Notes under the pieces: generated by a model
Told to the model about the DNA's origin: nothing
The model's input: only the letters and a program-made list of their open reading frames with translations
Database searches by the model: none
NCBI GenBank assembly: GCA_015179045.1
Contig: WHUZ01000113.1
Coordinates: 98,351 to 162,350, forward strand
From: Kalaharituber pfeilii
Lineage: Eukaryota > Ascomycota > Pezizomycetes > Pezizales > Pezizaceae
Direction: 5' to 3'
DNA: 64,000 nt
Position numbers and translations under genes: made by a program
In this document: positions 51,291 to 64,000 of the stretch, piece after piece
Layout of the letters: every line of letters begins with the position of its first letter
How positions within the stretch are numbered: the first letter of the stretch is position 1

Positions 51291-54200
51291 ATAGACATCA
51301 TTTGTAACAAGATTGGTTTTCAAGCGGAATCATGGTTCTAGATTCGAAGAACAGGCGCTTAATAGAATTGTGGCGCATAGAGAAGTGAAGCATGCGGCCC
51401 TGAATGCTACTTTGCAATTTCATCCATATTCTAATCGAAGCAGGCTCCGCAGACTGAAAACCACGAATGTTGTGCTGTCCCTGTGAGGAAACTCTCGCGA
51501 TTACCGCCGATAGCGACAGGATATGTTGTCCCCACAAATATATGCATGTCTCAGCCGATCAATGGCTTTTTCGCTTAGCCACGCCAACTCACCAGCCACC
51601 AAAAACGGATCGCATTGCAGAATACTAGGAATCTATTCAAATATAGACAATGTCATTATCACCTTGGGCTCTAGAAATGTTCCACCAGGCAGGTTTCACA
51701 GCACGGCAAATCCCGTGCCTAACCTATCCCCGTCAATGTCTTCAAAAATTCAAGCGTCAACTCCACATAAATCATCATTCCACCAAAGTACCTAGTACCT
51801 TGCGCCAGCTTCAGTTTTGTATGCAGCGCACATGGAGATTCCTTCACTTGGCAATCTCGAAAACAATTGAATTGTCTCACATGCAACGAAGGAACCTAAC
51901 TGCATTCAGAACATCATAGTGGCAGCAAGCTGATAATCTCAATAGCATTGTTCTCATCTCACATGACTCCTGTGGTGCAGACTGTTGACCCCAATGCAAC
52001 AGTTCAATACAGGCTGAATACTATTGTTCGCTTTGTTAATTACCAACTTCGGATACACTTTCTGCATCGATTGTCATTACTGTGATGACACTTACGAGTC
52101 TCCAAAGTCCTGTAAAGCAAGAGTCCGATCCTTGCGCTTCGGTAATAATCTTCCGGCTCAGGTTTCCCCAGCTAACCCTCGCCAGAGTTCTTCTCGTTGT
52201 ACCAAAACTGTACTATACTCCAACCCATGTAGCTCCCAATCCCAATTTATCGCCTAATGTCCACGGGTCATAATCTCGATCCTCATGTTTGTCTCCTTAA
52301 CCCCCTCCTCCGGCAAATAAGTCCCCGTATAACCTCACCAATTTTCAGCCGACAGGAAATAAAACCCTACACAGGCATGTAAGTACATCTCTCCCGCTTT
52401 CTTACACTCATAAAGATTAATTTCCTTCCTCCCTATCCACAGTTTTCGCACGTATGCACCACCCTATTGCGTAAATATATTCATATTGGTGCTTAGCAGT
52501 TTAATCTATCCCCTCTTGATTTTTCTCGCTTCTGAATCTAGGAGGCTGCTTTTTGCGTATTGTCTTGTTCGGGATAGAAGGCAAACTCGAATATTACATG
52601 CTATTATGAGGACAATGGCTCATGAACTCTCCACCATCAGGTCCGACCGTGGGACATATGACATGCAGCACATGGCGCATTGTTCATTCAGGATTTTGTA
52701 TGTACCAAATAAGTCATCACTTATATGCTACAAACAAGCCTGAAAATATGCAGTGGATAATTTCATATTCTCCCATGCTCTAGCCTCAATTTGAGCTCAC
52801 TTGAGAGCCATTTGCAGTCATAGTAATTTTTGGTTGTGGTATCTGGACAGTGCGCAAGATCCCAGCAGTGTGTGCCACCTTGAGTTTGTATACATCACCC
52901 GCAACCAGGAACAATGCGCCCGAGGAGCGAACAATAATTCAGTATACGTACTTCTCTGTGGCTCAATCTGGCGGTAGCGGCAACTGAAAAAAAAGAAAAA
53001 AAAAAAAAAAATTTGAAAAACAAAAAAAGAATCTAGAAAAATTAAAAAAATCTTTAATCACTCGCTTACCAGCTGTCCACCATGGCCAGCTATTAGCAGC
53101 AAGCGAGATGTGCACTTAAAAGTCCGATCCTTTATCCCAGAGTTGAAGGGTCTGACTGTTTGAATTCACTGTTTTATCATAACTGAGCCAGTGCACAATC
53201 TAGAATTCTTGGGCATCTGCTTGAGAAAATTTATCGCATCGAACGCTGGCACAGCTACGCCACAATGGCTCTATGTCGTCACTGCACACACACTTGCCAA
53301 TGTACCCGAAGCTCAAAATATGATGGGTTTCCTGGTACGTGTCGTTTTCTGGGACCTGCATGCGCCACGTACGGACATGGCAGCGGCACATAAATTGACG
53401 CCACTAGTGGCGCCCATGTAATTACTATTTCTACTACGGAATGTGCCTTGCAGAACTAGTGGGAACTGCAAAGTTACCAAAGTACTATGCGTGGCATCGC
53501 ATACGTCCAGGTACAGTCACTGAGCAAAAGTCTTGGTGACGCCACCTTCTTGGCACCTTCAAACAGTCATATTATCTCTGGTATGAAAATAGATACTGAG
53601 TTAATCCTAGTTATAGTTTTAATATTTTTTCTACGAGCTTATGGGCTTTGTGGAAAGCTATTAATTTTTATGTCCTAATTTTATGTCTCAAAACGTCAAT
53701 TTTGTATGAGTATTTGATAATCTTGGCATTTTTAGGTTTGCGATTTTGCTCTCCAACCACAGAACTCTAACTGCAGTTCTACTGCTGGAATTATACAATT
53801 TTGGGTATTATATATTATATGAAAAATCACCTTTATATATCTGATTTTAATAAAAGTAGTGTGTAGTGCTGTGGTTTTTGTATATAGTTTCCAGTAGTCA
53901 AGAGAGTTCTTGTAATCCTTGACTTTTGTGCTATGGTCTCTTCCTGCACTGTAGAGCCTATATATTATCACCAGTTCAAGTTATAGGCTAATCGAGCCAC
54001 TGGTGGTTGAGATATTTCTGTTGCTGCGTGCGCTCAGATCGCTTTTACCAAGACTCTTGCTCAATAACTGTACCCAATATTGTTGAAGTCATGGAAGCAT
54101 CGATTACGATAAGCTGCGCCAGGGCGCTTAGAACACACCTCTTCACTACTAGGTTGTAGAGAGTGCACGCCCCGATTTCTTTAATCTGCAGCCAAACAGT

Positions 54201-57200
54201 TACCTGCTATATGTCTACCTAAATGTACTCGAGTACCAATAAAACCGAATTAAAGCACGTGATATGAGCCTCAAATTCGCAAATCGTTCATTTGTTAATC
54301 GCTGAAGCAATGCGGCTATGCAGATTTGACGTGCTATGCAGGCCAACTTTATTGCATCTGCATCATTGAATTTAGCACTTCCGAATGAATCACACCTCCA
54401 TCCAGTTTAGACTTGTGGCTGATGCATACCTAGGCATTTTTGTGAAAATGGGTCCAAACATCCAATACTGTGCAGGAACCAGGCTAGTTCGGAATCAGTC
54501 GCAGTAACGGACGCTCTCGTACAGTGATTGAACAGGGTTTGGCACAATTGTAAAAGTGAAAGCGAAGAATTACTGCTGATACGTCGTAATTCGAGCACTG
54601 GTGTATTGAGTAATGCAGCACGTTACGAATTATCGGTTCCCGTCCTCGGAAGTTCGGCGTTCCTAATCTCACTCTTCGTCCTATCATGATCCTCCACCTA
54701 GCATCATGCAGCCTACTAGGGTCCACCCTGACCTTGCAGAGAACGGGGATATGCTTGCTATGGAAGATCAGGAAAGCAAGGAACAGGAACAGGGATTGTT
54801 AAGAAGGAGAAGTGCTGCTGGTTGAGCGGAACCGCCTCTCCAGCGAAGCAGGGCTCGAGTGGAGAATGTCGATTCGAGTTATCAGTGCAACATAGAGATG
54901 AACATAATTCAATGAAGGAGCGAACACGTGAATTGAGAGAATACCACCAAGGCATATTTGGAATCCTCCGGCTTACTGGCCGCCTCAGACATTTCACGTC
55001 CCCCTCCTATTCTTGCTCCTGCAGGCTGACCAGGCCAAATTCTGGATAATCTCATTAGAGTGCCGGCAAATATACCATGAATAACGTAAAGTAAGTCAGC
55101 GCGACGCAACAAATTACACTAATTTGATCCTCACTGCCGCCCCGCCCCGCCGCCCCGCTCCGCCCGGCCCCACGGCCGTCGCCACTTTGTAAAATGCGAG
55201 TGCATTGGCCAGCAGTAAACAGAGAAGGGATCGATGAGGGCATCGACGAGATCGGGCAAAATTCGGATTACTCCACAGAGAGAAAGGATACTCCGCACCC
55301 AGGCTGAGATATTTGTTCTATTGTCGAGTTTGGTGCATTCCACTTCCTGCTGTGTTATTTTTTTGAAATAGTAAATGAAGAATACTCCCATCTGGCCCTT
55401 AAGCCAAACTCTTCACTCATATTTTAACCACCAAACCGGGCCGAGTAATGCATCCCTCGTTATCCTCTTCAATCCGTTCTCTGTTGGAGATCTATCCCAA
55501 TTCGAACAGGTCCTATGCCCCAAAATCACGCCTCCTACTCTTCGTTCTAGCGCCACTTACAACTGTTGTATCTCGGTTGTTATAACCAGGGTTGATGCGC
55601 TTTGGTTGGTTGATGCTTTGTGCGCTACTAGGTTCCTAGCCTTCCTTCAAGTGACGAGCCCGACTAGGGGGATTTCGTCAAGCAAAAGAGCTAAAGTAGC
55701 GCGGGTGCGACAGCGTGGGCATCGGGATCGCGTCGTTAGTTAGTCTGAGGGGGAAGGGAGGGGAGGGGAAGAGCGAGCTTATTTGGGCATACATCGGCGG
55801 CCAAAAGTCACGCCCCCTAGTTTTGAGAATGATGGTGGGGAGTCAGCCGAGCGTAAGAAAGCGTGTGTTCTGGTGCATCATTGGTTAACATTTATTCTGG
55901 GCTCTATTAAGTTGTATGTATATAATGGAATGGTAGGTTAGGATGTTTGTATCAGTAAAATCTATCAACCCCATTTGTGGTAGAGAGATTTATCCATTCA
56001 GGGCAGCGAATTCTTGACTTAGCGTAATCGCTTGTCCTCGGAAGAAACGGCTTGCCACCCTTCACCATGCACGCTGCTCTCAATGTCCTTTGCGCCAGGC
56101 CTCCCAAAACCCCTTCCACACCCAATATCCATAATCACACCAGATCTAGAGTATCATCATCTTCGCACCACGCTGCATGATATGAGATGCGATGAGATGA
56201 TACTTGTTAGACGCCGTGCCAACCGTTTCGTTACATTGCGCTGAGTATGTTAACATATGGCGAACTATACTGATGTGTCCAACGGGCGTCGTTCTAAAAT
56301 GGATTGTCACAAGGATAAATCGGAGGGTTTCGTAGAGTTGGTTTCGACGTAAGTACAGAAGGGGCGTAAACGGGGGAGGCGAATTTACGACTGCGGCACG
56401 TACTTTCGTTTTGCAGTGGATATGTGGGGATGTGCAGATTATGTAACCTACGTGATATGATTGACGCTGTAATGTAGAACGTAGGGGTGGGTAAACATAA
56501 AGTATTGTCCAGTATTGCCGGGTGGCAATGCAACGTGAGTAGACCGCTAGTTTTCATTTTTTTTTTTTCGAATTCTAAATATTGCCTAAGTAATGACCGC
56601 TACAGATGCTTCAACTCAGCAGTATTGGAAGACTGTAGATCAGGGAATAACAGAAAAATCAGCGCATAGAGTATAAACTCGTGTCGTCGTTTCCCCTCTC
56701 ATGTAGATTGCCTTGGTTTTCTCCCCGCCGTCGCCCTGTTCCCCTGTACTTGCACCCGCTACCCACAATACAATACTCGGCAAAAGAAGTCGCTCGAGCC
56801 ATGGTCAGTGATAGTCTCGTAACCAGGGTCAGTGAGCGAGTTTGCACGCCGCTCGAATGCCTTGCAGCTGCATGATCAACAACCCCACCTCCCCGGCCGT
56901 GCTCAACACTCCAACCAGGCGTAGTCAAACTAGCAACTTTGCGTCCACCTAACTGCCAATCAAGGTCACCGCCGTTGGGCGCTCGTAAACTTGCCAACTT
57001 CAAAATTCTTCTGCTGGCTATCTCTGGTAGTCAAAGTAAGTAAGAAGGTTTAAAAACTCAGATTGAAGCTGGTATCATTATAAAAGCCATGATCAAAAAC
57101 AAAACTGTCACCCCAACCTGTCACTCGCATCCGATACCTCGCTCGTTTAGGTACCTCTCCGCTGAGAAAGGAATTAACACAAACACATACACATACAACA

Positions 57201-59590
57201 TAATCATTAGAAAAAGAAAATTTGACGAGATGCCTTCGTCGCGCCGATTCGTCGTCACTCTTAAATTGCTTTTTATTCTAAACCTGAGCAAGTAGGTACT
57301 GTAATGTGCCGCCTGGGCTGCAGTACTAAAATCTCTGCACCATAATTACTCCCAATTAGGAAGTCTGCATCCCCACTGAAGTGGGGAGCGTCACCACTTA
57401 CTGCATTGCTGGGGGTCCGCATGGCTGGGAAACCCGCTTAAGCTTTCAAAGTAGAGCGCTTGCCAGTCAAGTGCCAGTGTCAAGTGATATCTGCCTGCTT
57501 CTCTATGCATTTTGAGCCGCCGACTTTCTGTTCTCTGCAGACATCTGCAGAGAGGCCAGTAAAAGAGGTAGTTTTCGTGTCTCTGGCGACTGAACGGATT
57601 TGTCGCCGTTCCTATAGAATAGAACAATTCTGACTTGGATGATCCATTCCATTTGATCCACAGCGTAGCCGCCGACGCAACTTTCCGAATGCCTCTCTTC
57701 CTCACGTAACCAAAGATTTCCCCTTAATCACGATCACGGGAATGACAAGTGTAACAAAACAAAAGCGGTAACAAAAATTCAATATCCAAATCCAGTGCCG
57801 ATCACACTGCTACTAGTACTGTCGCTTACAGCTGCACTCACATTTCCTGATCGTTTGTTTTCCCTATTTTCATCGCATTCGAGCCCTCGATGTATCCTCA
57901 CCCACGCCTCCCCCCACACGGGCTCCAGTGATGATCCTACCGATACTCTTCCCTCCAACATATTAAGATCAGCGGGGTGGCCATTTTACCCCCATCAATC
58001 TAGCCCCTCCTCCTCCCCTGGGCCTGCAAGGAACAATCTAACCAGGGCACCCATATGAGAGAGTACCTCCGTTAAAGGGCAAAAGTTGGAGTAGGGTACT
58101 ACATTATCTATCTACTCCCTTCCTCCCCCTCAGCCTTGTAAGTCTTTTGCCTTAAGGAAAACTCACGGGACCCAGCATTGCCATCCGATCCACGAGGGAG
58201 AACGAGCATAGGACCAACGGTTGTGGAACACCTGACCCAGAAGATATATACAAAACTAACTAACTAAAAGGGACAGTGCGTGCGCAGGCATAGGAAGAAT
58301 AATACGAAATCGATAACTACATATCGAACGAGGAGAAATCCTGTTCGGACTGAGTAGGATACTTCGGATAGGATACCAACTCGCCAGAACTACAGACTTT
58401 CGTTACAATCTACGAGCACCTATTGAACGAGACTGGTACCTTACGGCTATTACAAACAGCAAGCCTTCTGCACGACTTACTCCTCACTACCTTCATCTCC
58501 ACTTCTGCCTCAGCTATAGCTGTAGACTGTACTTTCCCCGCAACGCCAGGCTGCCCAAACCGTGCCCTCGTCGCCATAACAAAAGAAAAAAAGGGTAATA
58601 ACACCGACCGGCCGTACAACGGCTGAATCCCTGCAAGTTAGCTGGTTCGCTGGTTATAATCTCGTGCTGTGAACAAATATTTTGTCGATAGCGAATCGGA
58701 GCTGCGAGGTGCTTCTCGGACTAGACAGGTTGTGACTGGGGGGGCTGTGCGACGTTCTAACGTAACACAACTCAACGCAACACAATCAACATACATATTT
58801 ACCATTTTTTTTCTTTTTTTTTTTTTGGTATTCGGTACCTGGAATTTTGTTTTTTCATTCTACTTTTTTCCTTCTGTTCATTTTTTCTATAGTCGCCACG
58901 CACCAGTTCTGAATTCCAGCTTCGGCTCCCTTGCTTGTAGCAATTACATCTGCAAGGAAAGCTTCTTCGGGACTCACCAAATATTTGCGACGCCGCACGT
59001 CGGCTTCTCTGCGAGTTTACTTAGGGTTTGAACTTCTTCCCTATAGAACGCGTTGGATAGATAACCTAACGGTGCAGTGAGGGGTAGCTTAGCTCGCGGA
59101 TGAATTTTTTCGCAGTATTAAGGATCTCTACCATCGCCGGAAAAGAGAAAACCGATCAAAGTGGGACACACATACAACTTTATGAAAAGAGGGGCATTAT
59201 AAGTGAGGTGAATATTTGTTCGGAAGAGGGAAGAACCAAAGATACAGGTATGTCTGGTGTGTTTTACTGTTACGTCTGAAGTGGTTCATTATTTTTTTTT
59301 TTCTTTCTTTTTTCTTTTTGTCAGAGTCGGTTAGGAGCTTGGTAGGTACATTCTTCTGGAGGGTGGTATTCGGTAGGTGGGGAGGAAGAAGAGCGCGGAC
59401 TGCGTGCAGTGAGCGCGTTCGGGTAGCCGCAAGGGTGTGAGGGTTGTGGTTTGTGAGAGGGGGTGCCTGGAATTTCTCACTGGATTTGCATGGAAGGCTA
59501 ACTTTAATGAAACGGGGGGATTCCTTTTGCAGTATATTCGGAAAAATCTCGACGACGTGTGGACAAGAACACGTGATTTGCCACACCAAA
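51291..59590. other. 8.3 kb without a recognised gene
   Basis: Contains an A-rich tract at 52986-53048 followed by a worn CCATGGCCAGCT that may be a LINE tail, a GC-rich patch at 55136-55175 and many short frames. None has a convincing start, splice structure or recognisable family. Undetected genes are possible. Confidence 0.3.
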
Positions 59591-62277
59591 ATGGCGGCAC
59601 TGTCTCCATTGACTCCCCGCCACCTACTCATCGAGGATCTCGACCCCAATGACATCTACGTCAACCCGGACCTATACAACAACAATGATATCGAGGTCGT
59701 TTACGCACAAAGGCTGGATCCATGGCGCTGGACCCGCGGATGGACGCACGCAATGGGCATGATGCTTTTCATCATGGGGATCATACTCATCTTCGCGTTA
59801 CTGTACCTCCAAGACTTGTATATCGACTCGCGGCGCCTTAAGACGGCCATTGCAAATGCGGACAAGTTCACACGACAGGAGTATATTCACCGTTCGTTCC
59901 TGGATAGGATAAGCACCCATCTGAGAAGCTTCACGTACAGACGGAGGAGAGGAGGGCTGTGGCGCAAGACCGTTGGGGCTATGAGCTTGGGGCTGGCGGC
60001 GATCATCCTCGCGGGGTGGCTATATCCGACACTGTACGTGTTCACGCAGCGGCCGTATTACCAGTTGTATGCGCGGTACGGGCCACCTGGGCTCGCGGGA
60101 CGGAGCGGCATGATTGCAGTTGCGACCACGCCGTTCATCATCGCGCTCGGTCTTAAGGCGAACGCCATCAGTGCGGTCACAGGCGTGGGACACGAGCGTC
60201 TCAACGTGCTCCACCGCTGGCTAGGACTGCTCACCTTCTTCATGTCGATTGTGCACACGCTCCCGTTCCTTTTCGAGCCTATCCGAGACCAGGGCTTGTT
60301 CGCGCTGCGGGATATGCTGCTACACGGGAAGGGCAATATATATTACTGGAACGGCTTCGCGGCGCTGGGCTGTCTGGCGTGGCTGTCGTTGGCGAGTCTC
60401 CACAAAGTGCGGCAATGGGCGTACGAGTTTTTCGTGCACCTGCATATCATCTGTGGAGTGGGATATCTAGCGATGCTGTTTTGGCATTGTCACAATCAAC
60501 TGTCATCGGTAAGTGCTTCCACATGCATTCTGCGCGTATTTTCGCACCCTTCCTCTCTGCAAAGGTCTTATCGTAGAAGGTGGCTAACAAGCAGTACTAG
60601 TGGCACTACCTTTGGGCTACGGTCGTCATCTGGACCACTGGCCTTCTCTACCGCTTCGTCTTCAAAACAAACTGGTTCTCATCCTCGGGCCGCTGGTTCT
60701 CCGGCGAAACGGGCGTCCTGTCCCGGCTGACCGACAACGGCATCAAGATCACAATCACAACAAAGACGAAGTGGAAGCCGGGGCAGCACGTATTCCTGCG
60801 CATCCCCGAGATCTCGTGGCTGGACAACCACCCGTTCACGATCGCGAGCGTTATGAGGGAGGAGGAAGACAGGATTGTGACTGCGAGGCCAGCGCAGCTG
60901 GGGATTAGCGGAGCAGATTCTGGGGCGATAGTACAGAGCGCACACTCGACGGACACGGCGGCGAAGCTGAACAGAAAGGGCAAGGCCGAGCAGGAGAGCG
61001 ACGAGCGGCTGGCACGGGTCCGCCAGAACAACCGCTTCGGCGACGCAGGCGACGCCTCGAGCACCAGCGACGACGAGTACAACGACATGGTGTTGGTCTT
61101 CAAGCCGTACCAAGGCTTCACGCGCAGGGTCTTCGACATGTCGCGCGCGCGCAGCGACGTCTCTTTGCGCGTGCTCCTCGACGGCCCCTACGGTGGCATG
61201 CCGCGCAAGCTCGAGTCCTTTGACACGGTGCTACTGATCGCGGGCGGCAGCGGCATCACGCCCGTCGTCGCGCACCTGCAGGACCTGTGCCGCAAGATCC
61301 GCAAGGGCAAGGCGGTCACGCGGGACGTGCGGATCGTGTGGACGGTCAAACGCTTCGAGTCGCTCGAGTGGTTCAAGGACGAGATTTCGGCAGCCGCGCG
61401 GAGCATCCCGTTCGGGCTGGTGCACTGCCAGTACTTTGTGACGGAGGAGTCGCCGGTCGAGTTCTGCGACTACCCGGTCTCGGCGACGCAGCAGTGGCCG
61501 ACGTCGCCTGTCGGCGGCCGGTGCCCGGACTACCCGCCCGTGCCGGCGCTGCCGGGCACGGCCATCACGACCTCGGAGCGGACGGAGTACTTCCCGGCGC
61601 AGGCGTCGGGGTTCCCGTCGGAGAAGCTCAAGGGCGGCCCCGCATGCGCCCAGAACGAGAAGAGGCCGACGTTCGCGCCGAAGGAGCCGACGGTGCCGGA
61701 GGCCGCAGAGGCGGTCGTGGACTCGCACCCGAACCCGTTTACGACGCCGGTGCACGGCGGCGCGGCAGACATCGCGGAGTCGCACCCCAATCCGTTCAGC
61801 ACGCCGGTGCCGGCCGAGAAGCAGCAGGAGCCCGCCGCATACCCTCCATCCCTCCCCCAGCCCCCGCCGCTCCCTGTCTTCCCCGGTGCTGTCCCCCGCA
61901 AGAAGGTCCCCACGCAGCGCCCCGAGCTCCGCGTGTCCACCGCCTCCATCCACCCCCTGCCCACTAGCGAGGGCATCACCCGCTGCGTCGACACCACCAC
62001 CAATCCCAACATCGCGCCCGACGGCCAGCGCCTTTCGTACGGCCCTGGCGACTTTGGTGACGAAGTCATGATCGAGTTTGGAAGGCCGCGGCTCCGCGAG
62101 GGGATCCGGCCTTGGGCAGAGGGGTTTGGGCGGCGCACCTGCGTGTACGTGTGCGGGCCTGAGGAGATGAAGATCGATGTCTCGAATGCAGTGGCGAGCT
62201 TGCAGATGGATATATGGAGGAAGGAGAATATGAACCGGGAGGAAGTGTATTTGCATACGGAGACCTTTGGATGGTAG
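59591..62277 (+). CDS. FRE-type ferric reductase, two exons
   Basis: Exon 1 is 59591-60508 and exon 2 is 60601-62277, with a 92-nt intron (TCG|GTAAGT .. GCTAAC .. TACTAG). The product is 864 residues. The ATG sits in CAAAATGGCG. The enzyme reduces extracellular ferric or cupric ions with electrons from NADPH passed through FAD and two haems. Membrane segments start near residue 53. The haem histidines fit the family pattern: His208 with His222 and His285 with His299, each 14 apart. FAD site: HPFT at 383-386. NADPH site: GPYGG at 501-505, GGSGITP at 521-527, and CVYVCGPEEM near the C-terminus. Two disordered inserts lengthen it: an acidic one after HPFTIAS and a proline-rich one at about 590-780 with two HPNPF motifs. 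There is no signal peptide or extracellular N-terminal domain. Exon 2 is strikingly GC-rich. Iron-responsive control is expected, but no GATA site was identified. Confidence 0.92.
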
Positions 62278-63314
62278 TCATTTTGTGATTCGCTTCACCC
62301 ATTCACACCTTTTTCCCCTCTTTTTTTGGTGCAATTTTTTCTTAACTTTTTCTTTTGTTATTTCCCCTTTCATCGGAAACTGCATTAAAGCTACGGTTGA
62401 AACATTTCTCTACTGCCAGATTATCTCATACTTGCATTTCCTTTTTTTTTTTTTTTTTTTTTTTTTGTTCTTTTCGTTATCATTTGTCCATACCTAAGAC
62501 CGTACCTGTATCTATATTACCCCTTTTCTTTCCTCGGACGGCCGGATTGTTATCTATTTTTATTCCATGGGTCTGTGACTCGTGTGTTGGTTACTTCGGG
62601 ACAACTGGTACGTTGTGGTTGCTCATAGGGACTTGGCTTTATCATTTTGACCGGATTGTGGAGCAAATATACCTTTTTTATTTACCTTTCCAATTTGTGT
62701 GTTGCGTGGATTTTTCTTGTATTTCGGAGTTTTTTTTTTTTTTTTTTGTGTAATGTTTGTGCTTTCGATTTGAATCTTTCTTAATTTTCTTTGGTTGTGG
62801 GAAATGTAAGGGCGGAGGGGAAGAAGGAGGAGGAGGAGGAGAAGGAGGAGTGGACGGACCGAGGGGTACTTACTTGCTAACAGGAATGATGGAATGGGAA
62901 CCGAGATTATTCATGTTAAAAAACAGATGGGATGGGCTTTTTCTGAAGCTGCAAGTCTTGCGCAGTTGGTATACACAAGTAGGTAGTACTGCATAATTGA
63001 ATGAATGCAACGAAAGATATGCAAATGACACAAGTTGCCGAAGATGTGGGAGAGAAGGGCGGTGTTACTAATTAGAGAAGTAGGAAGAGGTGGGAGTGAC
63101 AACATGTACTAGTTTCTTGGCGGAATATTATAAGGGCCCTGCGATGAATTTCAGCTTGTACTCGCTCATTCAAAAAGTATTGGAACGGCATGAATTATGT
63201 AATATGCCGCAATGCCTCGGATTGGATCCCACGCCATGAGATGTCCGACATAGACACGTGATTTAACAGGAACACTGTAGTTCACTACAATACTGTAGTT
63301 CACTACTTTCTCCG
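62278..63314. other. 3' region of the ferric reductase gene and flank
   Basis: T-rich downstream region with two long T tracts (62441-62466 and 62731-62747). A short direct duplication of CTGTAGTTCACTAC lies at about 63274-63305. No gene. Confidence 0.35.
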
Positions 63315-63323
63315 ACACACCCC

Positions 63324-63764
63324 TTTTTTTTTTTTGAATATCAGTACTCGCATGCCGCCCTGTGGGCTATGGCGAGGTCTAGTTACATGATAGTGAGAAA
63401 GAAACAGAAAAAGAAAAAGAAAAGTTAAAATTCGAGGAAAATATGATTATGTCTCCCGTTCCGCCCATCGTCTTCCCGTTCCACCTATCGTTCCACCAAT
63501 TCTAGTAGGTCCATCAATGCGTCGCTGCTTTGGTCTTTCGGGGGTCTTAGTAGGTCCACCTCTCCTCCCGGCCACTTCTTCTTCCAGACCTTGCACTGTG
63601 TTAGTATATGGGTGGTGGCTTCCTGCTCTTCGCCGCACCAACGGCATTCCGGGCTGTCTTCGAAGCCTATCTTGTGTCCCCAATTTCTTAGACCTTTGCC
63701 ACCAAGTATCCCGGCCGATGTCGCGACCCTGTGTCCTAGTCTTGCAGTGGTCTGTAGTTGAGGT
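63324..63764 (-). mobile_element. LINE family A, 5'-truncated copy with the end of ORF2
   Basis: T tract, then the reversed tail with GCCC-ACA-GGGC. A minus-strand frame reads VATSAGILGGKGLRNWGHKI, the knuckle CRWCGEEQEATTHILTQC, and ends ALMDLLELVER followed by a stop. The duplication is ACACACC plus two bases (63315-63323 and 63765-63773, one difference). Confidence 0.85.
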
Positions 63765-63773
63765 ACACACCAC

Positions 63774-64000
63774 TTTTCAGGACATGTTTGCTACCAAAAT
63801 TGCACAACTTCAACGACCAACATCTCAACATCTGGACTACAACATTCTGAGTATAACAGGAGAAACTACTTAAGCTAATCGCTGATCTACACATCTATAC
63901 CCTTCTAACATGAATAACAGACCGAACGCTTTAAGTATCACTTGAGTCATTTTGCTCATGATCTCCTGCCTCCTTCTCATCCTGCCCCTGCTCCTCATTC
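63774..64000. other. right edge, nothing recognised
   Basis: Too short to judge; no gene called. Confidence 0.25.

Noticed and set aside
57795..58058. Frame starting with a signal-peptide-like stretch (PITLLLVLSLTAALTF)
   Set aside because: It begins at GTG with no upstream ATG in frame, and the rest is low-complexity serine and proline.
61231..62256. 341-codon minus-strand frame opposite the ferric reductase
   Set aside because: Antisense shadow of GC-rich exon 2; composition is arginine-rich, as expected from reading GC-rich codons backwards.

Overview
The window looks like gene-poor nuclear DNA of a filamentous ascomycete. The genes have short introns (63 to 159 nt, and one doubtful 36-nt case) with GT..AG or GC..AG ends and CTRAY-like branch points. 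They include an Aleuria aurantia-type fucose lectin, an FRE-type ferric reductase, a two-domain fasciclin protein and an uncharacterised fungal membrane protein. Seven good genes in 64 kb, embedded in retroelement debris, plus an AAL-type lectin, make a Pezizomycete (cup fungus or truffle relative) my best guess. That placement is inference; no rRNA or marker gene is present.

Layout: 1-8.9 kb holds the end of a membrane protein gene, a doubtful gene, a nested pair of inverted-repeat elements, a LINE fragment and a three-exon small membrane protein gene (7309-7941, minus). 8.9-24.5 kb holds a GFA-domain gene (9502-9990, minus), a large low-complexity protein gene (13677-16654, minus, two exons), a LINE ruin and a 755-residue membrane protein gene (21968-24235, minus). 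24.5-41.2 kb is mostly transposon territory, with one fasciclin gene (28758-30113, plus) carrying an apparent frameshift and one odd proline-rich ORF (36294-36871, minus) between diverged direct repeats. The lectin gene is at 41982-43239 (minus, four exons). 44.5-48.7 kb holds an AT-only island of about 1.5 kb with a clean 594-bp inverted-repeat element inside, and more LINE pieces. 49-59 kb shows almost nothing recognisable. 59591-62277 is a two-exon ferric reductase gene, and a LINE fragment lies near the right end.

The dominant feature is a set of non-LTR retrotransposon insertions, most with 7-15 bp target-site duplications (TSDs) that can be read directly. Family A ends in a small hairpin, GCCY-NNN-RGGC, followed by GGCATGCGAGTAATGATAT and poly(A). 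Its longer copies encode the end of ORF2 (RNase H tail and a CCHC knuckle). Family B ends in CCCTGCCATGGCGAACAGCT followed by GCAAGCGGGGTCACGTGA and poly(A). Most copies are only 15-60 nt plus a poly(A) tail. B copies are nested in A copies, one A copy sits in a lectin intron, and two A-type elements were inserted tail-to-tail at one target, leaving three copies of the target word. DNA-transposon-like short inverted-repeat elements with TA-type flanks form a second layer.
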